A stretch of DNA of 49,524 bases from NCBI GenBank assembly GCA_026713245.1, contig JAPOOU010000142.1, forward strand, positions 1 to 49,524, written 5' to 3'. The stretch comes from Chloroflexota bacterium. GTDB lineage: Bacteria; Chloroflexota; Anaerolineae; Aggregatilineales; Phototrophicaceae. The translations under genes and the position numbers were made by a program. Below the pieces are notes generated by a model, which was not told the DNA's origin, searched no databases, and worked only from the letters and a program-made list of their open reading frames with translations. This document shows, piece by piece, positions 1 to 8,202 of the stretch. Position 1 is the stretch's first letter, and each line of letters starts with the position of its first letter.

Positions 1-818
1 AGCGACTGGCCGGCGTATTCGTCAATGCCGTCGACGGTGGCATCGCCCTTGGCAAAGCCGGCTTCGGTGCGCCGTTCGACATCGCCGATTTTGCCCCTGA
101 AGATCAGATACCCGCCGACCGCCGCGCGGATCGTTTCCACCGGCTCCTCTTCCTCGAGCCGAGCGCGGCGCACGACTTTGCCAATCTCCTCGGCCAAGGT
201 GATCGTACCGGGGATGGCGGCTTCGCGCAGTTCGGCCGCCGTCGCCGCATAGAGCGCGATCATCGCCATAGCGCCCATATTGACCGTGACGCTGCGAGCG
301 AAAGTTTCCGTCCACAAGTTGCTGATCGTCTCCATCAGCACAGTATTGCCGCGCTCGTCCGACATGGCGAAGGGCGTCGATGAAATGCCGTGGATGGTAT
401 GCGTGACCATCTGCAGTTCCGGGAAAGCGCGTCCCATGCCGTCGCAGTCGACCATGGGCACGCCCAGCCGCGCGGCGCAATAAATCGGCACCACGGAATT
501 GAGCCCGCCCGCTTCGATACTCATCGTCGCCTTGACCGGTTTGCCGATGTATTTGCCGACCGACTGAAAAGCGTTGACGATGTCGTCTCCGTTGGGCATC
601 TTCTCGACCATGACCGTGGGCGCCCCCATCATGGCGGTGGGCACGACCAGGTCGTCATCCTCCAGTTCGTCCAGCGTGTAAAGTTCAACAGGACCGTAGT
701 CGCGGATGGCTTGACGAGCCATCAGTTTACCGATGTAAGGATCGCCGCCGCCGCCGGTTCCCAAGACCGCTGCGCCAAGCGCCAGGTCTTCCAGTACCGT
801 TTCGTCAATGATGCGCAT
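1..818 (-). CDS. DUF917 family protein, C-terminus beyond window
   Basis: The reading frame starts with ATG at 816-818, one base after the TAA of the upstream hydantoinase-like gene, and runs off the window edge, so only about 272 N-terminal residues are visible. The start reads MRIIDETVLEDLALGAAVLG followed by TGGGGDPYIGKL, the glycine-rich signature of DUF917, and later MGAPTVMVEKMP and DCDGMGRAFPELQM, both typical of the family. DUF917 proteins usually sit next to HyuA-type ATPases; the family has been linked to S-methyl-thiohydantoin desulfurase activity, but the substrate here is unknown. The 1-nt spacing argues for translational coupling with the hydantoinase gene. A second DUF917 paralogue lies at 5084-6184. 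Confidence 0.85.
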   Translation of the reverse strand, partial: MRIIDETVLEDLALGAAVLGTGGGGDPYIGKLMARQAIRDYGPVELYTLDELEDDDLVVPTAMMGAPTVMVEKMPNGDDIVNAFQSVGKYIGKPVKATMSIEAGGLNSVVPIYCAARLGVPMVDCDGMGRAFPELQMVTHTIHGISSTPFAMSDERGNTVLMETISNLWTETFARSVTVNMGAMAMIALYAATAAELREAAIPGTITLAEEIGKVVRRARLEEEEPVETIRAAVGGYLIFRGKIGDVERRTEAGFAKGDATVDGIDEYAGQS

Positions 819-819
819 C

Positions 820-2403
820 TTAGGCCCCCACCAAATCGCCGACAGCTTTGACCATAATGCGGGTGGCATTGCCGGGCAGATAGGCCAGCGGCACTTCTTC
901 GACATCCACGATATCGACGCTTGCGGCGGCGGCGCCGGCGTTGACCGCGCGATCCGAGGCTTCCTGTTTGGCCTGGTCAAGCGCTTCGTCGCGGCTGAGC
1001 TCGGCCAACGAGAAGATGCGATCGCATTCTCCGCCGACCTGGGCGATGGCGGCGCCGATAGCATTGGCGACCGGGAAGTGATCGGGTTTGATGATTTCAG
1101 ATGCGCCTTCAATCTCGCCGGTGACCAGGATGCTGCCGCCGCCGACTACGATGACCGGCACCGGTGTGGCGCTGGTTTTCATGCGATCGACGGCGATGGC
1201 GATCATCTCCATGATGCGCGCTCGCACTGCCGACACCAGATCCCTGTCCAAATCGGCCACAGCGCTGGAGTCGCCGATATCATCGTCCCCGCCGGCCACG
1301 ATGATATCGGTCGCTGTCAGCACATCACCGCCAAATACGAGCGCCTTCTCGGTCAATTCATATCCAACGCTGCGCGGGCCTACCTTTAGGGGGTCGCTCT
1401 CGATCAAGCTGCCACCACCCAAACCGATGGAATAGGTATCGGGCATGCGGAAGTTGGTGCGTACGCCGCCGATATCAACGGCCAGCGCCGCAACCCGCGG
1501 GAAGCCGTGCTGCAAGACGCCGATATCGGTAGTGGTGCCGCCGACATCGACCACGATGGCATCCTTGAGTCCGCTGAGGAATGCCGCGCCGCGCATGCTG
1601 TTCGTCGGTCCCGACGCAAAGGTCAGCACCGGATACTCCTTGGCGAAATCGGCATTCATCAAGGTGCCGTCGTTTTGGCTGATGTAAAAGGGTGACGTGA
1701 TCTGCAATTCGTCGAGAGCGGCTTTGAAACCATCAACCGTTCGCGCCGCCAATTGGCGCAAGCAGGAATTCATGATGGCGGCGTTTTCACGCTCCAGCAA
1801 ACCGATGCGCCCGATCTCGCTCGACAGCGTGATATTGGCGTCCGGAATCACCGAACGCACGATCTCGGCGCTCTGTTCCTCAAAGGTCGAATTGACCGGC
1901 GAGAACACCGACGAGATGGCGATGGCATTTAAGCCAACGTCTCTAATCTTTTCGGCGATATCGCGGACCTCGTCAGGTTCAAAGGCCGAGATTTCGCGCC
2001 CGTCAAATTCGTGGCCGCCATGCGCCAAAAAAACTGTGGCCCCCCCTTCCACGCTCCCCCCCTCTCTAGGGGGGGACATACCACCGACAATATCGCGCAG
2101 GTCATCGGGCCAGTCAACCATGGGCGGCAGGCAAACCGTGGCCGGCAACCCCAGGCGAATACAAGCGGTTGGCGTCAGGTGCTTGCGCTCGACCACAGCA
2201 TTGGTGAAATGCGTGGTGCCGATCATCACGCCGTCGATGGTCGCCGTGTCGATGCCCGAATCCGCAATAACACCCCGCAAGGCGGTAGCGATGCCCTCCG
2301 ATACGTTGGCGGTAGTCGGCGTCTTGGTCGAGCTGACGACGGTCGTGCCATCCATCAAGACGGCATCGGTGTTGGTGCCGCCGACATCAATTCCGATTCT
2401 CAT
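820..2403 (-). CDS. hydantoinase/oxoprolinase (HyuA) family protein
   Basis: 527 residues. It begins MRIGIDVGGTNTDAVLMDG, the N-terminal nucleotide-binding signature of hydantoinase A/oxoprolinase, and has a second phosphate-binding motif VDVGGTTTDIG near residue 295, plus the family string HGGHEFDGREI near 128-138. The family opens hydantoin- or oxoproline-like rings, or carboxylates, with ATP. Length is that of the short HyuA forms that travel with DUF917 rather than the roughly 690-residue form. The start at 2403 has a good ribosome binding site (AAGGAG, 7 nt upstream). It is followed after one base by a DUF917 gene, so the two probably act together on one heterocyclic substrate delivered by the upstream peptide-type transporter. 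Residues 109-123 are an unusual inserted palindrome-encoded segment (separate entry). Confidence 0.88.
   Translation of the reverse strand: MRIGIDVGGTNTDAVLMDGTTVVSSTKTPTTANVSEGIATALRGVIADSGIDTATIDGVMIGTTHFTNAVVERKHLTPTACIRLGLPATVCLPPMVDWPDDLRDIVGGMSPPREGGSVEGGATVFLAHGGHEFDGREISAFEPDEVRDIAEKIRDVGLNAIAISSVFSPVNSTFEEQSAEIVRSVIPDANITLSSEIGRIGLLERENAAIMNSCLRQLAARTVDGFKAALDELQITSPFYISQNDGTLMNADFAKEYPVLTFASGPTNSMRGAAFLSGLKDAIVVDVGGTTTDIGVLQHGFPRVAALAVDIGGVRTNFRMPDTYSIGLGGGSLIESDPLKVGPRSVGYELTEKALVFGGDVLTATDIIVAGGDDDIGDSSAVADLDRDLVSAVRARIMEMIAIAVDRMKTSATPVPVIVVGGGSILVTGEIEGASEIIKPDHFPVANAIGAAIAQVGGECDRIFSLAELSRDEALDQAKQEASDRAVNAGAAAASVDIVDVEEVPLAYLPGNATRIMVKAVGDLVGA
2035..2079 (-). repeat. G/C-rich palindromic element translated in frame inside HyuA
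   Basis: This segment encodes residues 109-123 (GMSPPREGG then SVEGGAT) between the conserved DLRDIVGG and VFLAHGGHEFDG strings, where HyuA relatives normally have no such loop. Bases 2055-2062 and 2069-2076 form a perfect 8-bp inverted repeat (TCCCCCCC / GGGGGGGA) around a 6-nt loop. The composition is unlike the flanking codons. It looks like a small dispersed palindromic element inserted without breaking the frame. Confidence 0.65.
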
Positions 2404-2488
2404 GTTTTGTTCTCCTTATGTGAAAATAGACTCGCGTCCGTCAATCTGCGCTTACGCTATCCCATCGCCGGCAGCCTGCGTCACGTCT

Positions 2489-2549
2489 TTACCGCCGGTA
2501 TTCAGGGTTCTGGTTATTGTCCAGCCATTCTCCGCAGCCAACCCACGTC
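2489..2549 (-). pseudogene. decayed 3' tail of the SH3/HExxH gene at 2550-3716
   Basis: Translating past the TAG at 2550-2552 gives DVGWLRRM, matching DVRWLRDL in the neighbouring paralogue (3802-5010). After a one-base insertion the next frame reads NNQNPEYRR followed by TAA at 2489-2491, matching NIQNPERWWW and the stop of the paralogue. The aligned paralogue has GGG (Gly) where this gene has TAG. So the C-terminal tail has been lost through an amber mutation and has since picked up a +1 frameshift. Confidence 0.75.
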
Positions 2550-3716
2550 CTAGGAGCCGGCTCTGATGGCTTCACTTACAGCACTCCCCGCTTCAAGGCA
2601 AGGCACTTCGTTTGCCCAGCCGGCAGTTTGGGTGTAGACACGTTGTTTGATGGCATGGCAAGCCTCATGCGTGATGCCGTTCGCATAACTCAAAATATAG
2701 TTGAAGTCGGGCGTCCAATTGGGATCATTCTGCTGCTCGCTCCAATAGCCGAGCCCTGTCAACCATTGCTGGTTGAAGAACCCTGCTGTTCTGTACCCCG
2801 GTAGCAGTTCAATCCGCCGCACACCACTGACCTGAAGATATTTCAGCCATTCCGGCGCGTGATTCCGCATCAGATCCAGGGCAGCATTCACCAGGTCCGT
2901 AAATCTTGCGCCGCCCACTGGCGTTTCGTGGCTCACTACTGTGGGAAGCGTCCAGAGCGGCGCGGGGTGAACACACTCGCGATTCTGATATTGCGCGGCG
3001 CCACGCTGCCAGTCTTCCTCGCTGTGACAAGTGTTATGGTGCATGTAACAGCAATTGTTGAAGGGATCTCTCGACGGATTGGCCAAAAACTGTTTGACGC
3101 CCTCGGTCATGTTGGGCGTCCAAACGTTTATGCTCTCAACGATTGGAGCCGCTACCCCTGGTTGGGTGACGGATGATGCCGGGCACTGACCATTCTGATA
3201 AGCGTAATAGCCATCGGTCCACTCAGCATCGGTGGAGCACTGGCGATCCACGAAGCAGCAGTTGTTAACTTGCGCGGGACTGCTGCTCGCGGGCTGTGCG
3301 GGAGTCTGAGATTGCGCCGGCGCTGCGCATTGGCCGTTCTGGAAGGCCCAATACCCGTCTGTCCAGTCCTGCTCGGTATTGCACTGCCTATCCACGAAAC
3401 AACAGTTGTCAACTTGTGCCGGGACATTGCTCGCGGGTTGGGAAGCGGTCGGTTCACCGCCTTCGACGCGGCTGTAACCGACCCAGTCCGCCATCCAGAC
3501 TTCATTGCCGTTTCGACTGATCTGCAGCCATCTGCCTGACCTGCCAACGACATGCAAGACTGTACCCGAAGGCACGGTTTCGAGAAATGCTCCATCAAGG
3601 CTGGGCGCAGCCCGCAGATTATTTCTGCCAGTGGCGCGGATATCATACCCCTGCGCCGATGCCAGGCTGCATAAAAGAAGCACGGCTATTATTGTCGTTA
3701 ACAGTTTCGCTTTCAT
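2550..3716 (-). CDS. secreted SH3 / Cys-rich-repeat / HExxH protein, copy A
   Basis: 388 residues from the ATG at 3716, chosen because AGGAG lies 7 nt upstream; an in-frame start at 3737 lacks one. Residues 1-22 are a Sec signal peptide ending LASAQG. Residues 24-85 are a bacterial SH3 (SH3b) domain (NNLRAAPSLDGAFLETVPSG). Three Cys-rich repeats follow at about 102-130, 149-178 and 219-248, with consensus NCCFVDRQC, five residues, W, two residues, GYWAFQNGQC. The C-terminal domain (about 265-388) contains HEACH at 350-354, a zinc-metallopeptidase-type HExxH, and a conserved Glu at 370 (NEVPC) that could be the third ligand. No family name is recognised. It lies between a DUF917 gene and HyuA, splitting what looks like one operon. 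The tail is truncated relative to its neighbour. Confidence 0.85.
   Translation of the reverse strand: MKAKLLTTIIAVLLLCSLASAQGYDIRATGRNNLRAAPSLDGAFLETVPSGTVLHVVGRSGRWLQISRNGNEVWMADWVGYSRVEGGEPTASQPASNVPAQVDNCCFVDRQCNTEQDWTDGYWAFQNGQCAAPAQSQTPAQPASSSPAQVNNCCFVDRQCSTDAEWTDGYYAYQNGQCPASSVTQPGVAAPIVESINVWTPNMTEGVKQFLANPSRDPFNNCCYMHHNTCHSEEDWQRGAAQYQNRECVHPAPLWTLPTVVSHETPVGGARFTDLVNAALDLMRNHAPEWLKYLQVSGVRRIELLPGYRTAGFFNQQWLTGLGYWSEQQNDPNWTPDFNYILSYANGITHEACHAIKQRVYTQTAGWANEVPCLEAGSAVSEAIRAGS
3583..3664 (-). repeat. 82-bp near-identical segment shared by SH3/HExxH copies A and B
   Basis: Bases 3583-3664 match 4877-4958 with a single mismatch (52 identical, one C/T difference, 29 identical). They encode the end of the signal peptide and the start of the SH3 domain. 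The rest of the two genes is much more diverged, which suggests recent gene conversion or strong constraint confined to this stretch. Confidence 0.8.
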
Positions 3717-3801
3717 CCGAGAACTCCTAGTTCTCAACCTGTCCTGTCCCTGTGTAATTATTGATACGAATCCAACAACCCCCGAATGAGCTATCGTATC
3801 T

Positions 3802-5010
3802 CTACCACCACCAGCGTTCGGGGTTTTGGATATTGGCGATCAGATCCCGCAGCCAGCGGACGTCCCCGGAGTTGGGACTGATGGCCTCGATGACAGCCAA
3901 CTGCGCCTCGACGCAACCAGCTTCGTTGGTCCAGCCCGGCGACTGGGAGTAAGTTCGTTGCTGGATGGCATGACAAGCTTCATGCGCGATGAAGCCTGCA
4001 AAACCCGCAAGAAAATGGGGGTCGGGCATCCAGACACGATCTTCGCTCGCAATGGTCCAGGTCCTGTTCAAAAAGCCATTAGCGCCCCCCGGCGGGCGTA
4101 AGTCGATCTTCAGCGTTCCACTGCTGTAGATATAGTTCAGCCAATCGGGCGCATGAATCGCTATCAAGTCCAGGGCTCTTTCTACAACGTTTACAAATGT
4201 GGCGTTGCCCACGATTGCCGGACGCGACCCAAGCGGCGCGGGCGGAATGCACTGCCGATTCTGAAAAGCCCAATAGCCCGCTTCCCACTCGGCATCGCCG
4301 CTGCAGTCCTTATCTTGATAGCGCATATGACAGCAATTGTTGAACGGATCGGTGGCGGGATCGGCGAGGAAGCGCCTGACGCCTTCTGTCATGTATGACG
4401 TCGAAAGCGGTATCCCGGCAGAACTCGGCGCCGCAGAGCTTGCGGCTGCCCCCGACTGAGCGACCGTCGTTACCGGACACTGACCATTCTGAAACGCCCA
4501 ATAGCCGCTTTCCCAGTCTTGGGCGCTGTGGCATTGCCGGTCGACGAAACAGCAGTTATCAACTTGCGCGGGCACATTGCTGATGGGCTGTGCGGGCGTC
4601 TGTGCCTGTGGCTGCGCTGCGCATTGGCCGTTCTGGAACGCCCAGTAGCCATTCTCCCAGTCGGCAGGCGTATTGCACTGCCGATCAACAAAACAGCAGT
4701 TGTCGACTTGCGCGGGAACATTGCTTACCGGCTGGGATGCTGCCGCTTCGCCGCCTTCGACACGTGTGTAACCGACCCAATCCGCCATCCACACTTCGCC
4801 GCCGTTCCTGCTGATCTTCAGCCAGCGGTTCAACTCGCCGATAACAGTCAGGACTGTACCGGATGGTACGGTTTCAAGAAATGCTCCATCAAGGCTGGGC
4901 GCAGCCCGCAGATTATTTCTGCCAGTGGTGCGGATATCATACCCCTGCGCCGATGCCAAATTGTATAGAAATAATGTAGCTAATAATGCCGCAAGCAATT
5001 TAACTTTCAT
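3802..5010 (-). CDS. secreted SH3 / Cys-rich-repeat / HExxH protein, copy B
   Basis: 402 residues from the ATG at 5010 (AGAGGA about 9 nt upstream; an earlier in-frame start at 5043 has none). Domains in order: signal peptide 1-22 (ending LASAQG), SH3b domain 24-85, three Cys-rich repeats at about 102-130, 150-178 and 223-254 (NCCFVDRQC ... GYWAFQNGQC), then a C-terminal domain with HEACH at 343-347 and NEAGC with Glu363. HExxH followed after 15 residues by a conserved Glu fits a gluzincin-like zinc site, but this is inference from motif spacing only. The gene ends with NPERWWW, the intact version of the tail lost in copy A. It follows the DUF917 stop by about 73 nt. Role unknown; SH3b and disulfide-rich repeats point to an extracellular, perhaps cell-wall-bound, protein. 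Confidence 0.87.
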   Translation of the reverse strand: MKVKLLAALLATLFLYNLASAQGYDIRTTGRNNLRAAPSLDGAFLETVPSGTVLTVIGELNRWLKISRNGGEVWMADWVGYTRVEGGEAAASQPVSNVPAQVDNCCFVDRQCNTPADWENGYWAFQNGQCAAQPQAQTPAQPISNVPAQVDNCCFVDRQCHSAQDWESGYWAFQNGQCPVTTVAQSGAAASSAAPSSAGIPLSTSYMTEGVRRFLADPATDPFNNCCHMRYQDKDCSGDAEWEAGYWAFQNRQCIPPAPLGSRPAIVGNATFVNVVERALDLIAIHAPDWLNYIYSSGTLKIDLRPPGGANGFLNRTWTIASEDRVWMPDPHFLAGFAGFIAHEACHAIQQRTYSQSPGWTNEAGCVEAQLAVIEAISPNSGDVRWLRDLIANIQNPERWWW

Positions 5011-5083
5011 TATCTGTCGTCCTCTCACAACTAGTCGCGCCAATAAATAATCACCGACAACACGCTAAACCCGTATCGTCGCT

Positions 5084-6184
5084 TCACGGGACACTGGACA
5101 ATCCAATCACGCCGCCCGGCAAGGGACAGAACTCGACATCGTAGCCGAAGGCGGCAGGTCCCACCACTTTCAGCGCAATCTCCGTCTTGAGCTGCGGCGG
5201 CGCCGGCACGGCAATGACCGCCACCCGCGTGCCATAGCGCAGCAACTCCGTCGTCACCGGCTCACCCTCATCTTCGCTGACGATACAGATCAGATCCGGG
5301 GTCGTCACCGCCACCTCGCCGTTGATGAACGCGATCAGGAATTCGTTTTGGAACTCGATTTCCAGTTTGTCGGCGCCGCTGAAGCTCTCGATGCGGACGC
5401 CGCCGCGCGCGAATCCTTTGCTGACGCGGCGGTCGACATCGGTTATCTTTCCGTGAAAGATGACTTTGCCGTCCAATACCTCGGCCACGACCTCGGGCAC
5501 ATCACACTTTTGCTGCTGTGCCTCCAGCACCTGGCAGCCGAGATGATGAGCGAGCGTCATGGTGTAGTGAACGCCAGTCGCTTTGACCTGCGCGCCGGTC
5601 ATGATCGTGCTCACAAGCCCGGCGCGGGCGCCCATGCTGACGGCGATATTGCGCGCGATTCTTTCGCCCCAAAGGTCGCTGACAGCTTGCGGCACGACCG
5701 CTGCGTTATCAGCGGCGTCTACCATCGCGTAGGGCGCTACCGTCACGCCGCCGTCAAATAGGAACGATGACATCTGGATCTCTGGGAAGGCGCGGCCCAT
5801 GCTGTCGCTATCGACTGTGGGAATGCCCGCCAGCAAACCTGCAATCACCGGTTGCATAGAATTGGCGCCGCCAATTTCGGCAATGGCGACGGCGTCGAAT
5901 GCGCGTCCGATATGCGCTTCCAACAGACCTAAGGCGCGCAGCATCTCGCTGCCCTCCGGCAGCTTCTCGATGCTCACCGTCGGCGCGCCGATATTGCCGG
6001 CCACACAGACCAGCGCGTCATCGTCCAGCGCAAAGGGATCAAGCATGGTTTGCGGTCCTGCTTCGCGAATGATCGACGCCAGATGCAAACCGCCCAAATA
6101 GGGATTGCCTCCCCCGCCTGTACCCAGAATGCCGGCGCCGATGGCGATGGGACGGATATCTTCCAATGTGATTTGGCTCAGCAT
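5084..6184 (-). CDS. DUF917 family protein
   Basis: 366 residues, full length for DUF917. The ATG at 6182-6184 overlaps the TGA of the preceding ATPase gene by one base (TGATG); a TTG three bases upstream is a less likely start. The N-terminus IAIGAGILGTGGGGNPYLGG carries the family's Gly-rich motif, followed by NIGAPTVSIEKLPEG and DSDSMGRAFPEIQMSS. It is the last gene tightly coupled to the peptide-type ABC transporter, so it probably processes an imported compound. The DUF917 at 1-818 is a paralogue; HyuA, the usual partner, is now separated from this gene by the two SH3/HExxH genes. Confidence 0.88.
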   Translation of the reverse strand: MLSQITLEDIRPIAIGAGILGTGGGGNPYLGGLHLASIIREAGPQTMLDPFALDDDALVCVAGNIGAPTVSIEKLPEGSEMLRALGLLEAHIGRAFDAVAIAEIGGANSMQPVIAGLLAGIPTVDSDSMGRAFPEIQMSSFLFDGGVTVAPYAMVDAADNAAVVPQAVSDLWGERIARNIAVSMGARAGLVSTIMTGAQVKATGVHYTMTLAHHLGCQVLEAQQQKCDVPEVVAEVLDGKVIFHGKITDVDRRVSKGFARGGVRIESFSGADKLEIEFQNEFLIAFINGEVAVTTPDLICIVSEDEGEPVTTELLRYGTRVAVIAVPAPPQLKTEIALKVVGPAAFGYDVEFCPLPGGVIGLSSVP

Positions 6185-7173
6185 CAAGCGGGCTCCGATG
6201 CCGATATGGATGGATGCAAATGACAGGCGACCAGATGCGCTTGATCCACTTCGAGCAACGGCGGCAAAACAGAATCGCAGCTCGCAAGTTTTTCAGCATG
6301 GCAGCGCGGCGCAAAGGGACAGCCACCCGGCGGAAAAGCGTGCGACAGATCGCCGCGGATGATGATTTCCTCCCGCTGCAGATCTGGATCGGGTTCGGGA
6401 ATGGCGGAAATCAGCGCCTGGGTATAGGGGTGCTTGGGTTCTTCAAAAATGACTTCGGTCTTCGCCACTTCGACGATCTTCCCCAGATAAAGCAGGGCGA
6501 CCTCGTCGCACATATAACGCACCACGCCCAGGTCATGCGAGATAAAGAGATAAGTCAAGTCGAATTGATCTTGCAAGTCCTGCAACAAGTTTAATATCTG
6601 CGCTTGAACGGAAACATCGAGCGCGGAGGTCGGCTCGTCGAGAACGATCAGGCGCGGCTGCACGGCCAGGGCGCGAGCGATGCCAATACGCTGTTGTTGC
6701 CCGCCGCTAAATTCGTGCGGATAGCGGTAATAATGCTCTTCTTTCAAGCCAACCACCGTCATCAATTCCATGACGCGGTCGCGCGCCTCGTCTCCGCGCA
6801 GTTTTTCGTGGATCCAAAGTGGCTCGCCGATAATCTGCCCGACGGTCATGCGCCCGTTCAATGAGGCGGCCGGCGCTTGATAAATCATTTGAATCTCGCT
6901 GCGCAAGCGGCGCAATTCACGGGCTTTGATATGCGTGATGTCCTGTCCGTCGTAGAGGATCTGCCCGGCAGTGGGTTCCAAAAGTCGCAATATGCACTTG
7001 CCGATGGTCGTCTTGCCGGAACCCGATTCACCGACCAATCCGAGCGTTTTGCCTTCTTGCAGCATGAAGCTGACGTCGTCGACGGCGCGGAAGTCCGCCA
7101 ACCGTCGGTTTAGCAAGCCGCCGCGAATGGGAAAGTACTTCTTCAGGTGATTGATCTCCAGCAGACGGCTCAT
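6184..7173 (-). CDS. oligopeptide/dipeptide ABC transporter ATP-binding protein (DppF/OppF-type)
   Basis: 329 residues from the ATG at 7173, which overlaps the upstream stop as ATGA and has GGAGG just before it. Cytoplasmic ATPase that, with the OppD-type partner, powers import. Walker A is GLVGESGSGKTTIGK, the signature is FSGGQQQRIG, Walker B is LIVLDEPTSALD, and the C-terminus has the family's Cys-containing string CPFAPRCHAE. Such C-terminal Cys clusters are typical of the OppD/OppF group. The specificity may be peptides, or a heterocycle as suggested by the DUF917/HyuA neighbours. Confidence 0.92.
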   Translation of the reverse strand: MSRLLEINHLKKYFPIRGGLLNRRLADFRAVDDVSFMLQEGKTLGLVGESGSGKTTIGKCILRLLEPTAGQILYDGQDITHIKARELRRLRSEIQMIYQAPAASLNGRMTVGQIIGEPLWIHEKLRGDEARDRVMELMTVVGLKEEHYYRYPHEFSGGQQQRIGIARALAVQPRLIVLDEPTSALDVSVQAQILNLLQDLQDQFDLTYLFISHDLGVVRYMCDEVALLYLGKIVEVAKTEVIFEEPKHPYTQALISAIPEPDPDLQREEIIIRGDLSHAFPPGGCPFAPRCHAEKLASCDSVLPPLLEVDQAHLVACHLHPSISASEPA

Positions 7174-8195
7174 GCATCCTCCGGGTACAGGAAGCACGAC
7201 GCCGTATGTTCCGCTCCGACCGGGGTCGCCGCCGGAACCTGCCGGCGGCAGATGTCCATCGCCTGTTCGCAGCGCGGATGGAAGCGACAGCCCACCGGCG
7301 GATCGATCAAGTTCGGGATCATACCCGGAATGCCGATCAGTCCGCCGCGACTGACGTCCTTTTGTGGCACGGCATTGATCAATCCGCGCGTGTAGGGATG
7401 TTTGGGATTCTTGAAGAGCTCGCGCACCGGCGATTCTTCAACGACGCGCCCGGAATACATAACGGCGACGCGTTCGCAGCTGCGCGCCACCACGCCGAGA
7501 TTATGGGTGATGAGCAAGACAGTCAACCCGAGCTGTTTGACCAAGGACCGTATCAAGCGCAGGATCTGTGCCTGAATGGTGACATCGAGGGCGGTGGTCG
7601 GTTCATCGGCGATCAACAAATCGGGATCGCCTGCCAAGGCCATAGCAATCAAGACACGTTGGCGCATACCGCCACTGAATTGATGCGGGTACTCGAAAAT
7701 TCGCCTGTCGCCGTCGGGAATGCCTGTCAGGCGCATCAATTCAATCGCGCGTTCCTGCGCATCGGCCCGCAACTGCCGCACCGATGGCAGGAAACCCTTC
7801 CACCGCCCGGGCACCTTCTGCCCGCGCGCTTGTTGATAGAGCACAGAATCCACCAGTTGCTCGCGGATGGTGAAGAGCGGATTCAGATTCGTGACCGGAT
7901 CCTGAAAGATCATGCCCAGATGGCTGGCGCGGAAAGTCTCCATTTCGCTTTCCGACTTGCTCAGGATGTCTTCGCCATCGAATGTGACGCGGCCGTCAGT
8001 GATCTTACCCGGCGGCATCGGGATCAAACGCGGCACGGCAAGCGCTGTCATCGATTTGCCGCAGCCCGTTTCGCCAACCAGGCCCAGCACATCGCCGCGC
8101 TGCATTTTCAAGTCGACGCCCGCCAGCACTTTGGCCACGCCGTCGTAGGTGTGGAACTCCAGGTGCAGGTCTTCTATGTTGAGCAAATCGGCCAT
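7170..8195 (-). CDS. oligopeptide/dipeptide ABC transporter ATP-binding protein (DppD/OppD-type)
   Basis: 341 residues from the ATG at 8195 (a TTG at 8201 is possible). Walker A is [15 protein letters not shown], the signature [15 protein letters not shown] and Walker [13 protein letters not shown]. The C-terminal part [18 protein letters not shown] is the Cys-rich tail of OppD/OppF ATPases. It starts 7 nt after the OppC-type stop and overlaps the next ATPase by 4 nt, so it belongs to one operon running from 13654 to about 5084 on the minus strand. Confidence 0.92.
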   Translation of the reverse strand: MADLLNIEDLHLEFHTYDGVAKVLAGVDLKMQRGDVLGLVGETGCGKSMTALAVPRLIPMPPGKITDGRVTFDGEDILSKSESEMETFRASHLGMIFQDPVTNLNPLFTIREQLVDSVLYQQARGQKVPGRWKGFLPSVRQLRADAQERAIELMRLTGIPDGDRRIFEYPHQFSGGMRQRVLIAMALAGDPDLLIADEPTTALDVTIQAQILRLIRSLVKQLGLTVLLITHNLGVVARSCERVAVMYSGRVVEESPVRELFKNPKHPYTRGLINAVPQKDVSRGGLIGIPGMIPNLIDPPVGCRFHPRCEQAMDICRRQVPAATPVGAEHTASCFLYPEDA

Positions 8196-8202
8196 GGGCA
8201 AG

